IMG/VR virus record: IMGVR_UViG_3300047557_000972
Span: 1-44,501 of that record
Length of the DNA: 44,501 nucleotides
Strand: one strand, 5' to 3'
From: a virus
The position numbers were made by a program, and so were the translations under genes. The notes under the pieces were generated by a model. It saw only the letters and a program-made list of their open reading frames with translations, was not told the origin of the DNA and did no database searches. Shown piece after piece: positions 35,145-43,776 of the stretch. Numbering within the stretch: the first letter of the stretch is position 1; the number at the start of each line of letters is the position of its first letter.

Positions 35145-37684
35145 CAGAATTTCCGATTGACCCCGAGTTCGGTCGGTTCGTAGGCCCTCAGAGTGCCGAA
35201 GAGCCGGCCGAAGAGCCGATGGAAGTCGAGATTTCTCTTGACGACTCGGACATTGAGGAGCTGCCTGATGGTTCTGCCATCGTCCGTATGCCCACCAAAG
35301 GGCCGCTGGAGGATGAAGACTTCTATCAGAACCTTGCGGATAGTGATGTCATTGACTCGTTGGACCTGAGCGGGCTGGCTCTGCGGTACATCCAATACGC
35401 CGAGAAGGACAAGGAGGCCCGCAAAAACCGCGACAAGCAGTACGAAGATGGGATTCGACGTACTGGCCTGGGGAACGATGCTCCTGGCGGGGCGAATTTC
35501 AACGGCGCATCGAAGGTTGTGCATCCGGTGATGGCCGAGGCGTGTGTGGACTTTGCGGCGCGGGCGTTCAAAGAGATGTTCCCGCCTGACGGCCCGACGA
35601 AGACGAAGATCCTGGGGGATGTTGACGCCGAGAAGACCGCGATTGCTGAGCGCAAGCGGGACTTCATGAACTGGCAGTTGACTGATCAGATCGAGGAGTT
35701 TGCTGACGAGCAGGAGCAAATGCTCACGCAACTGCCGCTTGGGGGGTCTCAGTACCTGAAACTCTGGTATGACGAGCGCAAGAAGCGACCCTGTGCGCAG
35801 TTTCTGCCTATTGACAACGTACTTTTGCCGTTTGCGGCGGCAAATTTCTACACGGCCCAGCGTGTAACCGAGGTTGATGACATCTCCGACTACGAGTTCA
35901 AGCGTCGGATCAACTCTGGGCTGTACCGTGATGTCAGTTTCATCCGGGCAACGATGGATCCTGAGCCTACCGGGCCTCAAAAGGCCACGAACAAGGTCGA
36001 GGGGAAGAGCGAAAACGACAACGAAGACGGTGTTCGGCGGGTCTACCACATCTATACGTGGCTGGAGCTCAAAGATGACCCTCGGACAAAGGGAGAAATG
36101 GCTCCTTACATCCTGATGATCGATGAACTGGACACGGAAGTGGTCGGTTTGTACCGAAATTGGGAAGAAGGGGACGAAACTTTCACGAAACTGGACTGGA
36201 TTGTCGAGTTCAAGTTCATTCCCTGGCGCGGAGCCTATGCTGTTGGCCTTCCGCACCTTATTGGGGGCCTTTCTGCTGCTGCTACGGGTGCTTTGCGGGC
36301 TCTTTTGGACTCTGCGCACATCAATAACGCTGCCACGCTGCTCAAACTGAAGGGCGCGAAGGTCTCTGGACAGTCGCAACAGGTCGAAGTGACCCAGGTG
36401 GCCGAGATTGAGGCTGCTCCAGGGGTGGATGATGTCCGCAAACTGGCCATGCCGATGCCTTTTAACCCCCCGAGCCCGGTGCTGTTCGAGCTCCTGGGGT
36501 GGCTGACGAATGCGGCAAAGGGTGTGGTGACGACCGCCGAGGAAAAGATCGCTGATGTGGGCCAAAACACCCCTGTTGGGACCACCCAGGCCCTGATTGA
36601 GCAGGGTGCAGCGGTGTTTTCGTCCATCCACGCCCGTTTGCACAAGTCCCAGGGCCGTGTTCTTCAAGTGCTGCAGCGCATCAACCGCTGGTACCTGGAG
36701 GATATGCGCAAGGGCGAGGTGGTCGAAGACCTGGAGATCAAGCAGAGCGACTTCTCCAAGCTGACGGACGTTATCCCGGTATCTGATCCGCATATCTTCT
36801 CAGAGACCCAGCGGATGGCCCAAACCCAAGCGGTTATGGCCATGATGCAACAGAACCCTGACCTGTTTAACCGCAAAGCAGTGGTTCAGAGGTTCCTCAA
36901 GCAGATCAAGGTGCCGGCTATCAACGAACTGATGCCGGATACTCCAGAGCCAAACAAGGCTGACCCTGCTAACGAGAATGTGGCGATGAGTATCGGCCAA
37001 GCGGCCTTTGCGTACCCAGAACAAGACCATCTAAGCCACATTCAGGCTCATCTGGACTTTGCGAAGAACCCAGTATTCGGCCAGAACCCGGTTATCGCTC
37101 CTACGTTCCTTCCAAAGGCGGTGGAACATATTAAACAGCACATGGTGCTGTGGTATCTGAACCGCATGAACGGCTGGGTGCAGAAGTCCTTCGGAAAACC
37201 CATCGAAGAGTACGCCCTGCTGGATGATCCAAAGAAGCTGGACCGCCTGTACGGAGCGGCTTCTCAGCACGTTCTGCTAGACAGCGATGAGACGCTGAAG
37301 GGCACGTTGCCGGTGATCCAACAGATGTTCAAGGCTCTTGAACAGTTCAAGCCGAAGCCTGAACTCCCGCCTGATGCTCAGGTGCTGCTGCAGACCAGCA
37401 TGGCTGAGACGGAGCGCCGGAAGCAGCGTGATGCGGCCGAGATGCAACTTAAGGGCCAGGACATGGCCGGCAAACTGGAACTGGCCGCACAAAAGCAGAT
37501 GGACTCGAAGGATCTCGCCATCGAGGAACTGCAGTTGCGTCTGGCCATTGCGCAAGGCGACAACGAGATGAAGGAGCGTATCGAAGCCGCACGCCTGACA
37601 CGGGATGCGGCTCGGTTGAAGCAAGACGGGGAAAAGATCGTCCTCGACCACACCAGCAAAGGAGGCCAGTATGGCTACCAGTGA
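35138..37684 (+). CDS. Portal protein
   Basis: 848 aa from ATG 35138; a start at 35105 would add 11 residues without a ribosome site. YAEKDKEARKNRDKQYEDGI, then GGANFNGASKVVHPVMAEAC, RKRDFMNWQLTDQIEEFADE, KFIPWRGAYAVGLPHLIGGL and GRVLQVLQRINRWYLEDM are typical of the large portal proteins of short-tailed phages. The C-terminal 150 residues are Gln/Glu/Lys-rich coiled coil. Twelve copies form the ring through which TerL pumps DNA. Position between terminase and scaffold/capsid genes agrees. Confidence 0.85.
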   Translation: MATEFPIDPEFGRFVGPQSAEEPAEEPMEVEISLDDSDIEELPDGSAIVRMPTKGPLEDEDFYQNLADSDVIDSLDLSGLALRYIQYAEKDKEARKNRDKQYEDGIRRTGLGNDAPGGANFNGASKVVHPVMAEACVDFAARAFKEMFPPDGPTKTKILGDVDAEKTAIAERKRDFMNWQLTDQIEEFADEQEQMLTQLPLGGSQYLKLWYDERKKRPCAQFLPIDNVLLPFAAANFYTAQRVTEVDDISDYEFKRRINSGLYRDVSFIRATMDPEPTGPQKATNKVEGKSENDNEDGVRRVYHIYTWLELKDDPRTKGEMAPYILMIDELDTEVVGLYRNWEEGDETFTKLDWIVEFKFIPWRGAYAVGLPHLIGGLSAAATGALRALLDSAHINNAATLLKLKGAKVSGQSQQVEVTQVAEIEAAPGVDDVRKLAMPMPFNPPSPVLFELLGWLTNAAKGVVTTAEEKIADVGQNTPVGTTQALIEQGAAVFSSIHARLHKSQGRVLQVLQRINRWYLEDMRKGEVVEDLEIKQSDFSKLTDVIPVSDPHIFSETQRMAQTQAVMAMMQQNPDLFNRKAVVQRFLKQIKVPAINELMPDTPEPNKADPANENVAMSIGQAAFAYPEQDHLSHIQAHLDFAKNPVFGQNPVIAPTFLPKAVEHIKQHMVLWYLNRMNGWVQKSFGKPIEEYALLDDPKKLDRLYGAASQHVLLDSDETLKGTLPVIQQMFKALEQFKPKPELPPDAQVLLQTSMAETERRKQRDAAEMQLKGQDMAGKLELAAQKQMDSKDLAIEELQLRLAIAQGDNEMKERIEAARLTRDAARLKQDGEKIVLDHTSKGGQYGYQ

Positions 37685-37820
37685 CAAAGAGCAGCAGAGC
37701 ATCCTCGTTCCCCAGCACAAGCGGCTGGCGCAGGGGGCCCCGATCACCGGGCAGACCCTTGAAAACAAGGGCCAGTCCAAGAGCAACGGAGGTGCGCTGA
37801 CGCAGGCTAAGAAGAAGTGA
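37671..37820 (+). CDS. 49-aa basic protein after the portal
   Basis: ATG 37671 with AAAGGAGG upstream, starting inside the last codons of the portal gene; TGA at 37818. MATSDKEQQSILVPQHKRLA, QGAPITGQTLENKGQSKSNG, GALTQAKKK. Polar, Lys/Gln-rich, probably disordered. The ribosome site is strong and it is coupled to both neighbours, which supports coding. A small head-completion or assembly factor is possible; nothing specific is visible. Confidence 0.65.
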   Translation: MATSDKEQQSILVPQHKRLAQGAPITGQTLENKGQSKSNGGALTQAKKK

Positions 37821-38002
37821 ACACACTAGGCGACCTCATCGGCGGGATCAAGGCTAGGCAGGCTGAAATCGCCGCGTCCCTAGCTGCTGGCAATGCAGCT
37901 AACTGGGAGTCTTACCAGCGGATGGTAGGTCATTCACAAGGGCTTCAGGAGGCCCTAGACATCCTGAACGATTTAATGAAAGACCCTGATGAAGATGATT
38001 GA
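37817..38002 (+). CDS. Small helical protein, unknown
   Basis: 61 aa from GTG 37817 overlapping the previous TGA. NTLGDLIGGIKARQAEIAAS, GNAANWESYQRMVGHSQGLQ, EALDILNDLMKDPDEDD. The pattern with W..Y...VG...GL..A......L is very common between portal and scaffold genes of phages; likely a helical hairpin. Role unknown. It overlaps the co-chaperonin gene by 14 nt. Confidence 0.75.
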   Translation: MNTLGDLIGGIKARQAEIAASLAAGNAANWESYQRMVGHSQGLQEALDILNDLMKDPDEDD

Positions 38003-38426
38003 GCCGGAAGTCGCTAACGCGGCTGAATTAGCTTGGGCATTTCCGAGCGTGGACCCCGGTGCAAAGCCTCTTGGTGGACGGATTCTGGTGCAACTGCGCC
38101 GAGTCAAGAAGAAGACTACGAGTGCCGGGATTATCTTGGTCGAAGAGACCAAGGAAGCAGAGAAGTGGCAGAACATGGTTGCAAAGGTGGTCGAGATCGG
38201 CCCCTTGGCGTTTAAGCACCGTGACACGATGAAGGATTGGCCAGAGGGCTCTTGGTGTGCTCCTGGCGATTACATCCGTGTGCCGAAGTGGGGTGGTGAC
38301 CGCTGGGAAGTCAAGATCCCCGGCGAGGACGACTTTGAAGACCCCGCACTCTTCATGATCCTGAACGACCACGAGGTTATTGCCAAGGTCACTGGCGATC
38401 CTCTTACGATGAGGGCTTTCATCTAA
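37989..38426 (+). CDS. GroES-like co-chaperonin
   Basis: 145 aa. PLGGRILVQLRRVKKKTTSA, GIILVEETKEAEKWQNMVAK, VVEIGPLA, WCAPGDYIRVPKWGGDRW: order of strands, the mobile-loop-like Lys/Thr segment (KKKTTSAGIIL) and the late PKYGG-type motif match GroES/gp31-like phage co-chaperonins. It would cap host GroEL during capsid protein folding. Placement among head genes agrees. A second Met (37995) could be the start. Confidence 0.8.
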   Translation: MKMIEPEVANAAELAWAFPSVDPGAKPLGGRILVQLRRVKKKTTSAGIILVEETKEAEKWQNMVAKVVEIGPLAFKHRDTMKDWPEGSWCAPGDYIRVPKWGGDRWEVKIPGEDDFEDPALFMILNDHEVIAKVTGDPLTMRAFI

Positions 38427-39340
38427 TGAGCACTGAAAACAAAGCCGACGACGAAATCACCGTTGTCGAAGAGAAGGACGGTTCTGTAACCGTTGAGATC
38501 CCTGAAGAGCTTGCACCAGAGGAGCAGCAAACTCAGGATTCCGGCCAGGGTGATGAAGATCAGCCTGGGGACACTGATGCCATCCGCGAAGCCCGTCGCA
38601 ATCGACGCAAGGCCAAGAAGGAGTACATCAAGCGCACCAACGAGGAGAAGGACCAACGCCTTCAACTCCTGCAGCGTCAAAACGAAGAACTGATGCAACG
38701 TCTGGCGCAAGTCGAGCGCAAGACCGTTGAATCTGATCTTCTACGCCTGGACAAGGCCATTGAAGACGAAGAACTGAAGGCGCGTTACTGGGAGACCAAG
38801 CGCAAAGAGGCGTTTAGCAACCAGGATGCCGATACGTTCTCGAAGGCAGAAGAAGCTCTGGCCCAGGCGCGGCAGCGTCTGTATCAGATGAAGTCTGCCA
38901 AGCAGAGGGCGTCTGAGCCTCAAGAACAAGGCCCTGATCCGCGAGTGGCTCGAAAGGCCAAAGAGTGGATTGAGCGCAACGACTGGTTCGATCCCGAGGC
39001 AAAAGACGAAGACAGTCAAATTGCCAAGGTGATTGACAAGCGTCTAAGTGACGAGGGGTTTGACCCGTCATCTGACGAATATTGGGAAGAATTCGATTCT
39101 CGCTTGCAGAAGCGTCTTCCTCATCTGTATACTCAAAGACAAGACAAGTCCGAAAGGAGGCCCCGTAGTTTAGTGACTGGATCAGAACGCGGATCGAATG
39201 GTCGCGGAAACACCGTCAATTTCGTTCTTGAGCCTGAACAGGTTCGAGCGATGAAGGAGGCGGGATTCTGGGATGACCCAGCGAAGCGATCCAAGATGAT
39301 CAAGCGTTACGCTGAAGCAGCACGAAACAACCGGAGCTAA
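38426..39340 (+). CDS. Capsid scaffold-like protein
   Basis: 304 aa. Strongly charged: an acidic N-terminus (EELAPEEQQTQDSGQGDEDQ), a long coiled coil (ARRNRRKAKKEYIKRTNEEK to about residue 165), and a C-terminal part with WIERNDWFDPEAKDEDSQIA and VNFVLEPEQVRAMKEAGFWD. This composition and the position right before capsid genes are typical of scaffolding proteins. Start in a TAATG overlap. Confidence 0.75.
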   Translation: MSTENKADDEITVVEEKDGSVTVEIPEELAPEEQQTQDSGQGDEDQPGDTDAIREARRNRRKAKKEYIKRTNEEKDQRLQLLQRQNEELMQRLAQVERKTVESDLLRLDKAIEDEELKARYWETKRKEAFSNQDADTFSKAEEALAQARQRLYQMKSAKQRASEPQEQGPDPRVARKAKEWIERNDWFDPEAKDEDSQIAKVIDKRLSDEGFDPSSDEYWEEFDSRLQKRLPHLYTQRQDKSERRPRSLVTGSERGSNGRGNTVNFVLEPEQVRAMKEAGFWDDPAKRSKMIKRYAEAARNNRS

Positions 39341-39344
39341 TCAA

Positions 39345-39887
39345 ATGGACAGTCGTCTCAAGAAGTCTCTTTCGGCTGGTGGCCGCGAAACTCGTGCTAG
39401 CGAGGACGCATCCCGCCGTCCGGTAGAGGAAAAGTTCATGTCAGCGCAGGAACGTCGAAAGATGTGGAGCGATGAGTGGACACAAAGTGCGCTGCCAAAG
39501 ACTCCCGAACTTCCCGGGTGGCACCTTTGCTGGCTATCGACCACCAACAGCTACGACAGCATCGACAAGCGAATTCGGCTTGGGTACGTTCCCGTGCGAG
39601 CGGATGAGTTGCCTGGGTTTGAGAATTACAAGGTCAAGGCTGGCGAAGATGTAGGTTTCATCGCGTGCAACGAGATGCGCCTGTACAAGATCCCGATGGA
39701 TGTGTACCAGGACATCATGATGCAGATGCACCATGAGATGCCCAACGACGAGGCGGACAAGATCCGTGTCCAAGTTGAGAATCTCCAGGGTGCGCGTGAT
39801 AGCTCAGGCAAGAGCCTGGGTCGGGTCGAAGGCGAAGGCTTTGGCGATCTTGATCGAAACGTTGCAGCCCCCGTATTCCACGGGTAA
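39345..39887 (+). CDS. Head-region protein, unknown
   Basis: 180 aa with CGGAG upstream. The N-terminus is basic (DSRLKKSLSAGGRETRASED). LPGWHLCWLSTTNSYDSIDK and RIRLGYVPVRADELPGFENY, then VGFIACNEMRLYKIPMDVYQ, are a pattern that recurs next to capsid genes of related short-tailed phages. Predicted alpha/beta. Probably a minor head protein; no enzymatic motif. Confidence 0.7.
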   Translation: MDSRLKKSLSAGGRETRASEDASRRPVEEKFMSAQERRKMWSDEWTQSALPKTPELPGWHLCWLSTTNSYDSIDKRIRLGYVPVRADELPGFENYKVKAGEDVGFIACNEMRLYKIPMDVYQDIMMQMHHEMPNDEADKIRVQVENLQGARDSSGKSLGRVEGEGFGDLDRNVAAPVFHG

Positions 39888-39896
39888 GGAGCAAAA

Positions 39897-40520
39897 ATGC
39901 CTGCTACCTCTGCTCCGTTCGGCTTGCGCCCCGCGTTCCACCCTTCCGGTCTGGATCGCGCTCAAGCGCTGGCGAACGGCATTCAAGCGGTGTCTACCAG
40001 CGGCAATGTGTCTGCTGGTTATGCCACCACCATCCTCAAGGGCCAAGCGGTAAAGATGAACACCGCCGGCTACATCGAAATCGCTGCTGCCACTGGGCCG
40101 CTGCTGGGTGCCTTTGCGGGCGTCGAGTGGACGGATTCCACGGGTCGTCGGCGCGTCTCGAACTACTGGCCGGCCAACGAGTCGTTCCAGGTCGGTTCGG
40201 TGGTCGCGTACTTCTACAGCGATCCCAACATCGTCTACGAGATCCAGTCTGACGCCACGCTGGCGCAGTCTGCAATCGGTGACGAGGGCAACCTGAGCAA
40301 CCACACGGCAGGGTCCACCACGACCGGTCTGTCGCAGGCAACGCTCAATGCGTCCCTAGTGGGAGCCAACGGTGAAGCCCAACTGCGCATCATCGACATC
40401 GCGCCGTATCCGGACAATGCGTGGGGTGACAACTTCGTCATCGTTCGCGTCCAGATCGCGGAACACCAGTACAGCCAGATCCGTGTGTCGACCACCGACT
40501 ACACGCCGATCGCCATCTAA
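39897..40520 (+). CDS. Probable capsid decoration protein
   Basis: 207 aa, with AAGGAG upstream. APFGLRPAFHPSGLDRAQAL, then ILKGQAVKMNTAGYIEIAAA, GPLLGAFAGVEWTDSTGRRR, NYWPANESFQVGSVVAYFYS: a beta-rich protein of a kind usually encoded immediately before the major capsid gene, where decoration/stabilising proteins sit. It ends at a strong ribosome site for the capsid gene. Assignment is by composition and context. Confidence 0.65.
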   Translation: MPATSAPFGLRPAFHPSGLDRAQALANGIQAVSTSGNVSAGYATTILKGQAVKMNTAGYIEIAAATGPLLGAFAGVEWTDSTGRRRVSNYWPANESFQVGSVVAYFYSDPNIVYEIQSDATLAQSAIGDEGNLSNHTAGSTTTGLSQATLNASLVGANGEAQLRIIDIAPYPDNAWGDNFVIVRVQIAEHQYSQIRVSTTDYTPIAI

Positions 40521-40533
40521 GGAGGGCTAAGCC

Positions 40534-41448
40534 ATGGCAGCCCCGATGCGCAGTACCGACTTCCGTTCCATCGTTGAGCCGATCCTCAACGAGTGCTTCG
40601 ACGGAGTCTACGACCAACGAACCGACGAGTGGTCTCGTGTCTTCCGTGAGCAGGAAGGCATTCCCCGCAACTACCACGAAGAGCCGGTGCTCTACGGCTT
40701 TGGTGCGGCCCCGCAACTGCCTGACGGCACCCCGGTGTCGTATCAGCAGGGTGGCGTGCTGTTCCTGAAGCGCTACGTCTACAACGTGTACGGTCTGGCC
40801 TTCGCGCTGACCAAGGTGCTCGTTGAAGACGGCGATCACATCCGGATCGGTCAGGTGTATGCCCGACATCTCGCTCAGTCGCTGATCGAGACGAAGGAGA
40901 CCCTGTCGGCAAACGTTCTGAATCGCGCCTTCAACTCGTCCTACCCGGGCGGTGACGGCGTGGCGCTGAACAGTGCTTCGCACCCCATCGTGAACGGCAC
41001 GTTCTCCAACCTTCTGACGACGGCGGCGAATCTGTCGCAGACCTCGCTTGAGCAGATGCTCATTCAGGTCCGTCAAGCGGTGGACAACAACGGCAAGAAG
41101 ATTCGTCTGGTGCCCCGCCAACTGGTGGTGGCCCCTGGCAACGTCTTCCAAGCCGAAGTGCTGCTGAAGTCGGTCCTGCGGGCCGGCAACGCCAACAACG
41201 ACATCAACCCGATCAAGTCGATTGGGCTGCTGGACGAAGGCGCTGCCGTGATCAGCCGTCTGACTTCTGCCACGGCGTGGTGGGTGCAGACGGACGCTCC
41301 GGAAGGCATGAAGCTGCTGATGCGCCGCCGCCTGGAGAAGACGATGGAAGGTGACTTCGAGACCGATACCATGCGGTATAAGGCCACGGAGCGCTACGAT
41401 GTCGGCTTCACCGATCCGCGAGCCATGTACGGCACGCCTGGGGTCTAA
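40534..41448 (+). CDS. Major capsid protein, HK97-like fold expected
   Basis: 304 aa with AAGGAGGG upstream, one of the best ribosome sites in the window. FRSIVEPILNECFDGVYDQR, RVFREQEGIPRNYHEEPVLY, KRYVYNVYGLAFALTKVLVE, QSLIETKETLSANVLNRAFN, PRQLVVAPGNVFQAEVLLKS, WWVQTDAPEGMKLLMRRRLE. These follow the plan of Mu-like/HK97-type major capsid proteins without a large N-terminal delta domain; the scaffold is separate. Followed by a hairpin that may protect the transcript. Confidence 0.85.
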   Translation: MAAPMRSTDFRSIVEPILNECFDGVYDQRTDEWSRVFREQEGIPRNYHEEPVLYGFGAAPQLPDGTPVSYQQGGVLFLKRYVYNVYGLAFALTKVLVEDGDHIRIGQVYARHLAQSLIETKETLSANVLNRAFNSSYPGGDGVALNSASHPIVNGTFSNLLTTAANLSQTSLEQMLIQVRQAVDNNGKKIRLVPRQLVVAPGNVFQAEVLLKSVLRAGNANNDINPIKSIGLLDEGAAVISRLTSATAWWVQTDAPEGMKLLMRRRLEKTMEGDFETDTMRYKATERYDVGFTDPRAMYGTPGV

Positions 41449-41453
41449 GGCAA

Positions 41454-41476
41454 TAGGGGGCCTAACCAGCCCCCTA
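41454..41476 (+). promoter_or_regulatory. Hairpin after the major capsid gene
   Basis: TAGGGGGC (41454-41461), 7-nt loop, GCCCCCTA (41469-41476), perfect 8-bp stem. No T-run, so transcription probably continues; it may protect the capsid message from 3' decay or act as a partial terminator that sets expression of later genes. Confidence 0.55.
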
Positions 41477-41493
41477 CCTTCAAGGAGCGAGAG

Positions 41494-42180
41494 ATGTTCA
41501 TGACTACTCGTTTCCCCAATGGCGTCACGAACGTGGGCGAAGACTCCCTCTTCGCCGCCATGGGGCAACTCGCAGCCACGAAGTTCCATACGTACTTCGA
41601 GGATTTCGACTACTACACGGCGGCCAACTGGACGGTCACCGAAACCCAAGCTGGGGCTACGCAGGCTCTGGCTGATGGTGATGGGGGCTTGCTCCTGCTC
41701 ACCAACTCGGCTGCGGACGATGACCTCGTGGCGCTGCAGAAGGTCGGTGAGTCTTTCCGGTTTGAGGCCGGCAAGAAGCTGTTCTTCGAGGCGCGGTTCA
41801 AGGTCAGCGATGCCACTCAGTCCGATGTCGTCATGGGGCTGCAGATCACCGACGCGACTCCTCTGGATGTCTCGGATGGTGTGTTCTTCATCAAGGCAGA
41901 CGGGTCTACTTCGGTCTCGCTGCTCGTGGAGAAGAACGGCACCGCCACCACCACGGCTTCAGTGGCTACCATGGCAAACGACACGTTCGTGCGCCTGGGC
42001 TTCTACTATGACGGTGTGTCGCAGATCCAATACTTCGTCAACGGCGTGCTGGGTGGCGCGAGCGTCACGACCAATCTGGTGGATGACGAAGACCTGACGG
42101 TCTCGTTCGCTATCCAGAACGGCGAAGCTGTTGCCAAGACGATGACGGTCGATTACGTCTTCGTGGCGAAGGAGCGCTAA
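41494..42180 (+). CDS. Beta-sandwich capsid or fibre protein
   Basis: 228 aa with AAGGAG 7 nt upstream of ATG 41494. HTYFEDFDYYTAANWTVTET, GGLLLLTNSAADDDLVALQK, KLFFEARFKVSDATQSDVVM, RLGFYYDGVSQIQYFVNGVL. The pattern of strands with F.AR.K......D...G is that of concanavalin/LamG-type beta sandwiches found in capsid decoration and fibre proteins. Probably surface-exposed on the head. Confidence 0.7.
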   Translation: MFMTTRFPNGVTNVGEDSLFAAMGQLAATKFHTYFEDFDYYTAANWTVTETQAGATQALADGDGGLLLLTNSAADDDLVALQKVGESFRFEAGKKLFFEARFKVSDATQSDVVMGLQITDATPLDVSDGVFFIKADGSTSVSLLVEKNGTATTTASVATMANDTFVRLGFYYDGVSQIQYFVNGVLGGASVTTNLVDDEDLTVSFAIQNGEAVAKTMTVDYVFVAKER

Positions 42181-42182
42181 TC

Positions 42183-43205
42183 ATGGGCCAATTCAAGCCG
42201 ATGGTGAAGATGGAGACCACCGAGCCTTCGGTGGAACTCAAGCTCAAGGGTGGTGGCGCTGTGAAGAAGATGCAGATGGGCGGCACGCCTGCTGCAGCGC
42301 CTTCCATGCCTGCTCGCGGCGGCGCGATGCCTGCCATGGCCCCCAAGAAGCCTTCGATGGCCGCAAGGCGGCGTGCGATGATGGCTCGTCCTTCTGGAGC
42401 GGCTCCGGCCGGTCCGGTCGGGATGGCTGGTCGCATGATGAAGGAAGGTGGCGAAGCTGACCTCAAGAAGCACGCTGCAATGCCTGCGTCCAAGGCCCAT
42501 GCGGGCCTGAAGACCGGTGGCGTGGCGATGGGTCAAGGCGGCTATAAGAAAGGTGGCTCGGTTCACACCACGAAGGTAGACACGGCCAAGCCCGATCATT
42601 CGCCGGCCAAAACCGGTGATGTGAAGATGGGCAACGCTGGTGGTTTCAAGAAGGGTGGCGTGGCCAAGTACGCCAAGGGCGGCGGCGTCACGGGTAACGT
42701 CTCTACCAGCCATGCTGGTGTGACGGGCACCACGACGGGTGAAGTGAAGAAGGCCAATGCTGGCGGCTACAAGGAAGGTGGTGCCGCAAAAAAAGCCTTC
42801 GCCACGGGGGGGCTTGTTAACACAGGTCGTCCCGTGGCCATGCCCCAAGGCCAGAAGCGCCCGCCTTCTCCAGTGAGCATCAATCGCCTCTCCGGCACCT
42901 ACAAGAAGGGCGGGGAGGTGAAGATGAATGGGGGAGGTGCTGCTTCCAAGGAAAAGATTCCAAGTGAAGCGGCGCTTGAACTGCAAGTGCAGCGCAACCA
43001 GAAGGCTTACGAGGACTACGAGAAGTCTCGTGCTGAAGAAGCCAAGGCTGAGCGGGACATGATCCCGAACTTGGCCAAGCGTGCTGTAAGTTCAGTGAAG
43101 CGATTGTTCTCTCCGTCCCCTGCGGCTTCTGCTCCTGGAAGCGTTACAAAGACTGAGAAGTCTGTAACGGTCACTCCGGGAAAGAAATCTGGCGGACGTT
43201 GTTGA
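42183..43205 (+). CDS. Low-complexity Gly/Lys/Ala-rich repeat protein
   Basis: 340 aa with AAGGAG upstream. The first 265 residues are built from Gly-Gly motifs: GGYKKGGSV, GGFKKGGVA, KYAKGGGV, GGYKEGGAA, FATGGLV, TYKKGGEV. A repeated block (T..D..K...AK TGDVKMGNAGGFKKGG) occurs about every 40 residues. The C-terminal 75 residues are helical (YEDYEKSRAEEAKAERDMIP) then basic. Proteins with KGG repeats are common next to capsid genes of aquatic phages; role unknown. Related short motifs occur in both giant proteins. Confidence 0.7.
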   Translation: MGQFKPMVKMETTEPSVELKLKGGGAVKKMQMGGTPAAAPSMPARGGAMPAMAPKKPSMAARRRAMMARPSGAAPAGPVGMAGRMMKEGGEADLKKHAAMPASKAHAGLKTGGVAMGQGGYKKGGSVHTTKVDTAKPDHSPAKTGDVKMGNAGGFKKGGVAKYAKGGGVTGNVSTSHAGVTGTTTGEVKKANAGGYKEGGAAKKAFATGGLVNTGRPVAMPQGQKRPPSPVSINRLSGTYKKGGEVKMNGGGAASKEKIPSEAALELQVQRNQKAYEDYEKSRAEEAKAERDMIPNLAKRAVSSVKRLFSPSPAASAPGSVTKTEKSVTVTPGKKSGGRC

Positions 43206-43212
43206 TCTGGCG

Positions 43213-43226
43213 GGGGCTTCGGCCCC
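43213..43226 (+). promoter_or_regulatory. cUUCGg hairpin after the repeat protein gene
   Basis: GGGGC (43213-43217), TTCG, GCCCC (43222-43226): the extra-stable cUUCGg tetraloop seen in many terminators, and the same loop as the 9734 terminator, but no T-run follows. Probably a processing or stability element within the late transcript. Confidence 0.5.
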
Positions 43227-43246
43227 TGCGTTCATTTGGAACTTCT

Positions 43247-43552
43247 ATGAAGCTGCAAACTGTTTCCCAGACTGGAACGGGATCAACTGCCCCAATTGTC
43301 ATGGACACCAACAAGAACCCATTCAACGTGGGGTTTGGTGTGGTCAAGACTGGGACTGTGGACTTTACCGTTCAGCACACCTTCGACAATCCGTTCGGCA
43401 CGATCACTACGTGGTTCAACCACCCGACTGTGGCTGCGCAGATTGCGAATGCAGACGGGAACTATGCGTTCCCGGTGACGGCGATCCGTCTGACCATGAA
43501 CTCTGGTGACGGCACCGCGACGTTGAAGCTCTTGCAGGCTGGAGTCGCGTAA
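43247..43552 (+). CDS. Small beta-rich virion protein, unknown
   Basis: 101 aa from ATG 43247; the frame opens at 43199 over the hairpin and is not used. MKLQTVSQTGTGSTAPIVMD, GVVKTGTVDFTVQHTFDNPF, YAFPVTAIRLTMNSGDGTAT, LKLLQAGVA. This is a compact beta-sandwich-like sequence common in phage late operons (TVQHTFDD.....WF.H......N......  PV.AIRL...SG.GT.T...LQ). Likely a minor head or tail component. Confidence 0.75.
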   Translation: MKLQTVSQTGTGSTAPIVMDTNKNPFNVGFGVVKTGTVDFTVQHTFDNPFGTITTWFNHPTVAAQIANADGNYAFPVTAIRLTMNSGDGTATLKLLQAGVA

Positions 43553-43773
43553 TGTCTGGCGGTGTCGGCTTCTCAAAAGTAGCTGACTTTGCCAATACGT
43601 ACCCCGGGCAGGCGCAAGGCGTTGTTGCGGATGCCCACAATGGGTTTGGTGATGACGTTGGCGGTCAATCAGTAATCGTCAATGGACCGGCTGCTGCTGG
43701 GCCGTATTACATTCTCATGGAGACGACTGGTTATGTCCTCCAAGAGAATGACGACAAGATCGAGTTGGAGTAA
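43552..43773 (+). CDS. Small acidic protein, unknown
   Basis: 73 aa; the ATG shares one base with the previous TAA. GVGFSKVADFANTYPGQAQG, DDVGGQSVIVNGPAAAGPYY, ILMETTGYVLQENDDKIELE. Beta-rich, acidic C-terminus with N..D.IELE ending that recurs in phage late proteins. Function unknown. Confidence 0.65.
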   Translation: MSGGVGFSKVADFANTYPGQAQGVVADAHNGFGDDVGGQSVIVNGPAAAGPYYILMETTGYVLQENDDKIELE

Positions 43774-43776
43774 GCC

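Noticed and set aside
35087-36793. 568-aa open frame antisense to the portal gene
   Set aside because: The portal frame has clear family motifs; the antisense frame is His/Leu/Arg-rich shadow sequence caused by codon bias, with no start signals.
40438-41649. 403-aa open frame antisense to the major capsid gene
   Set aside because: Same explanation: a codon-bias shadow of a well supported capsid gene.
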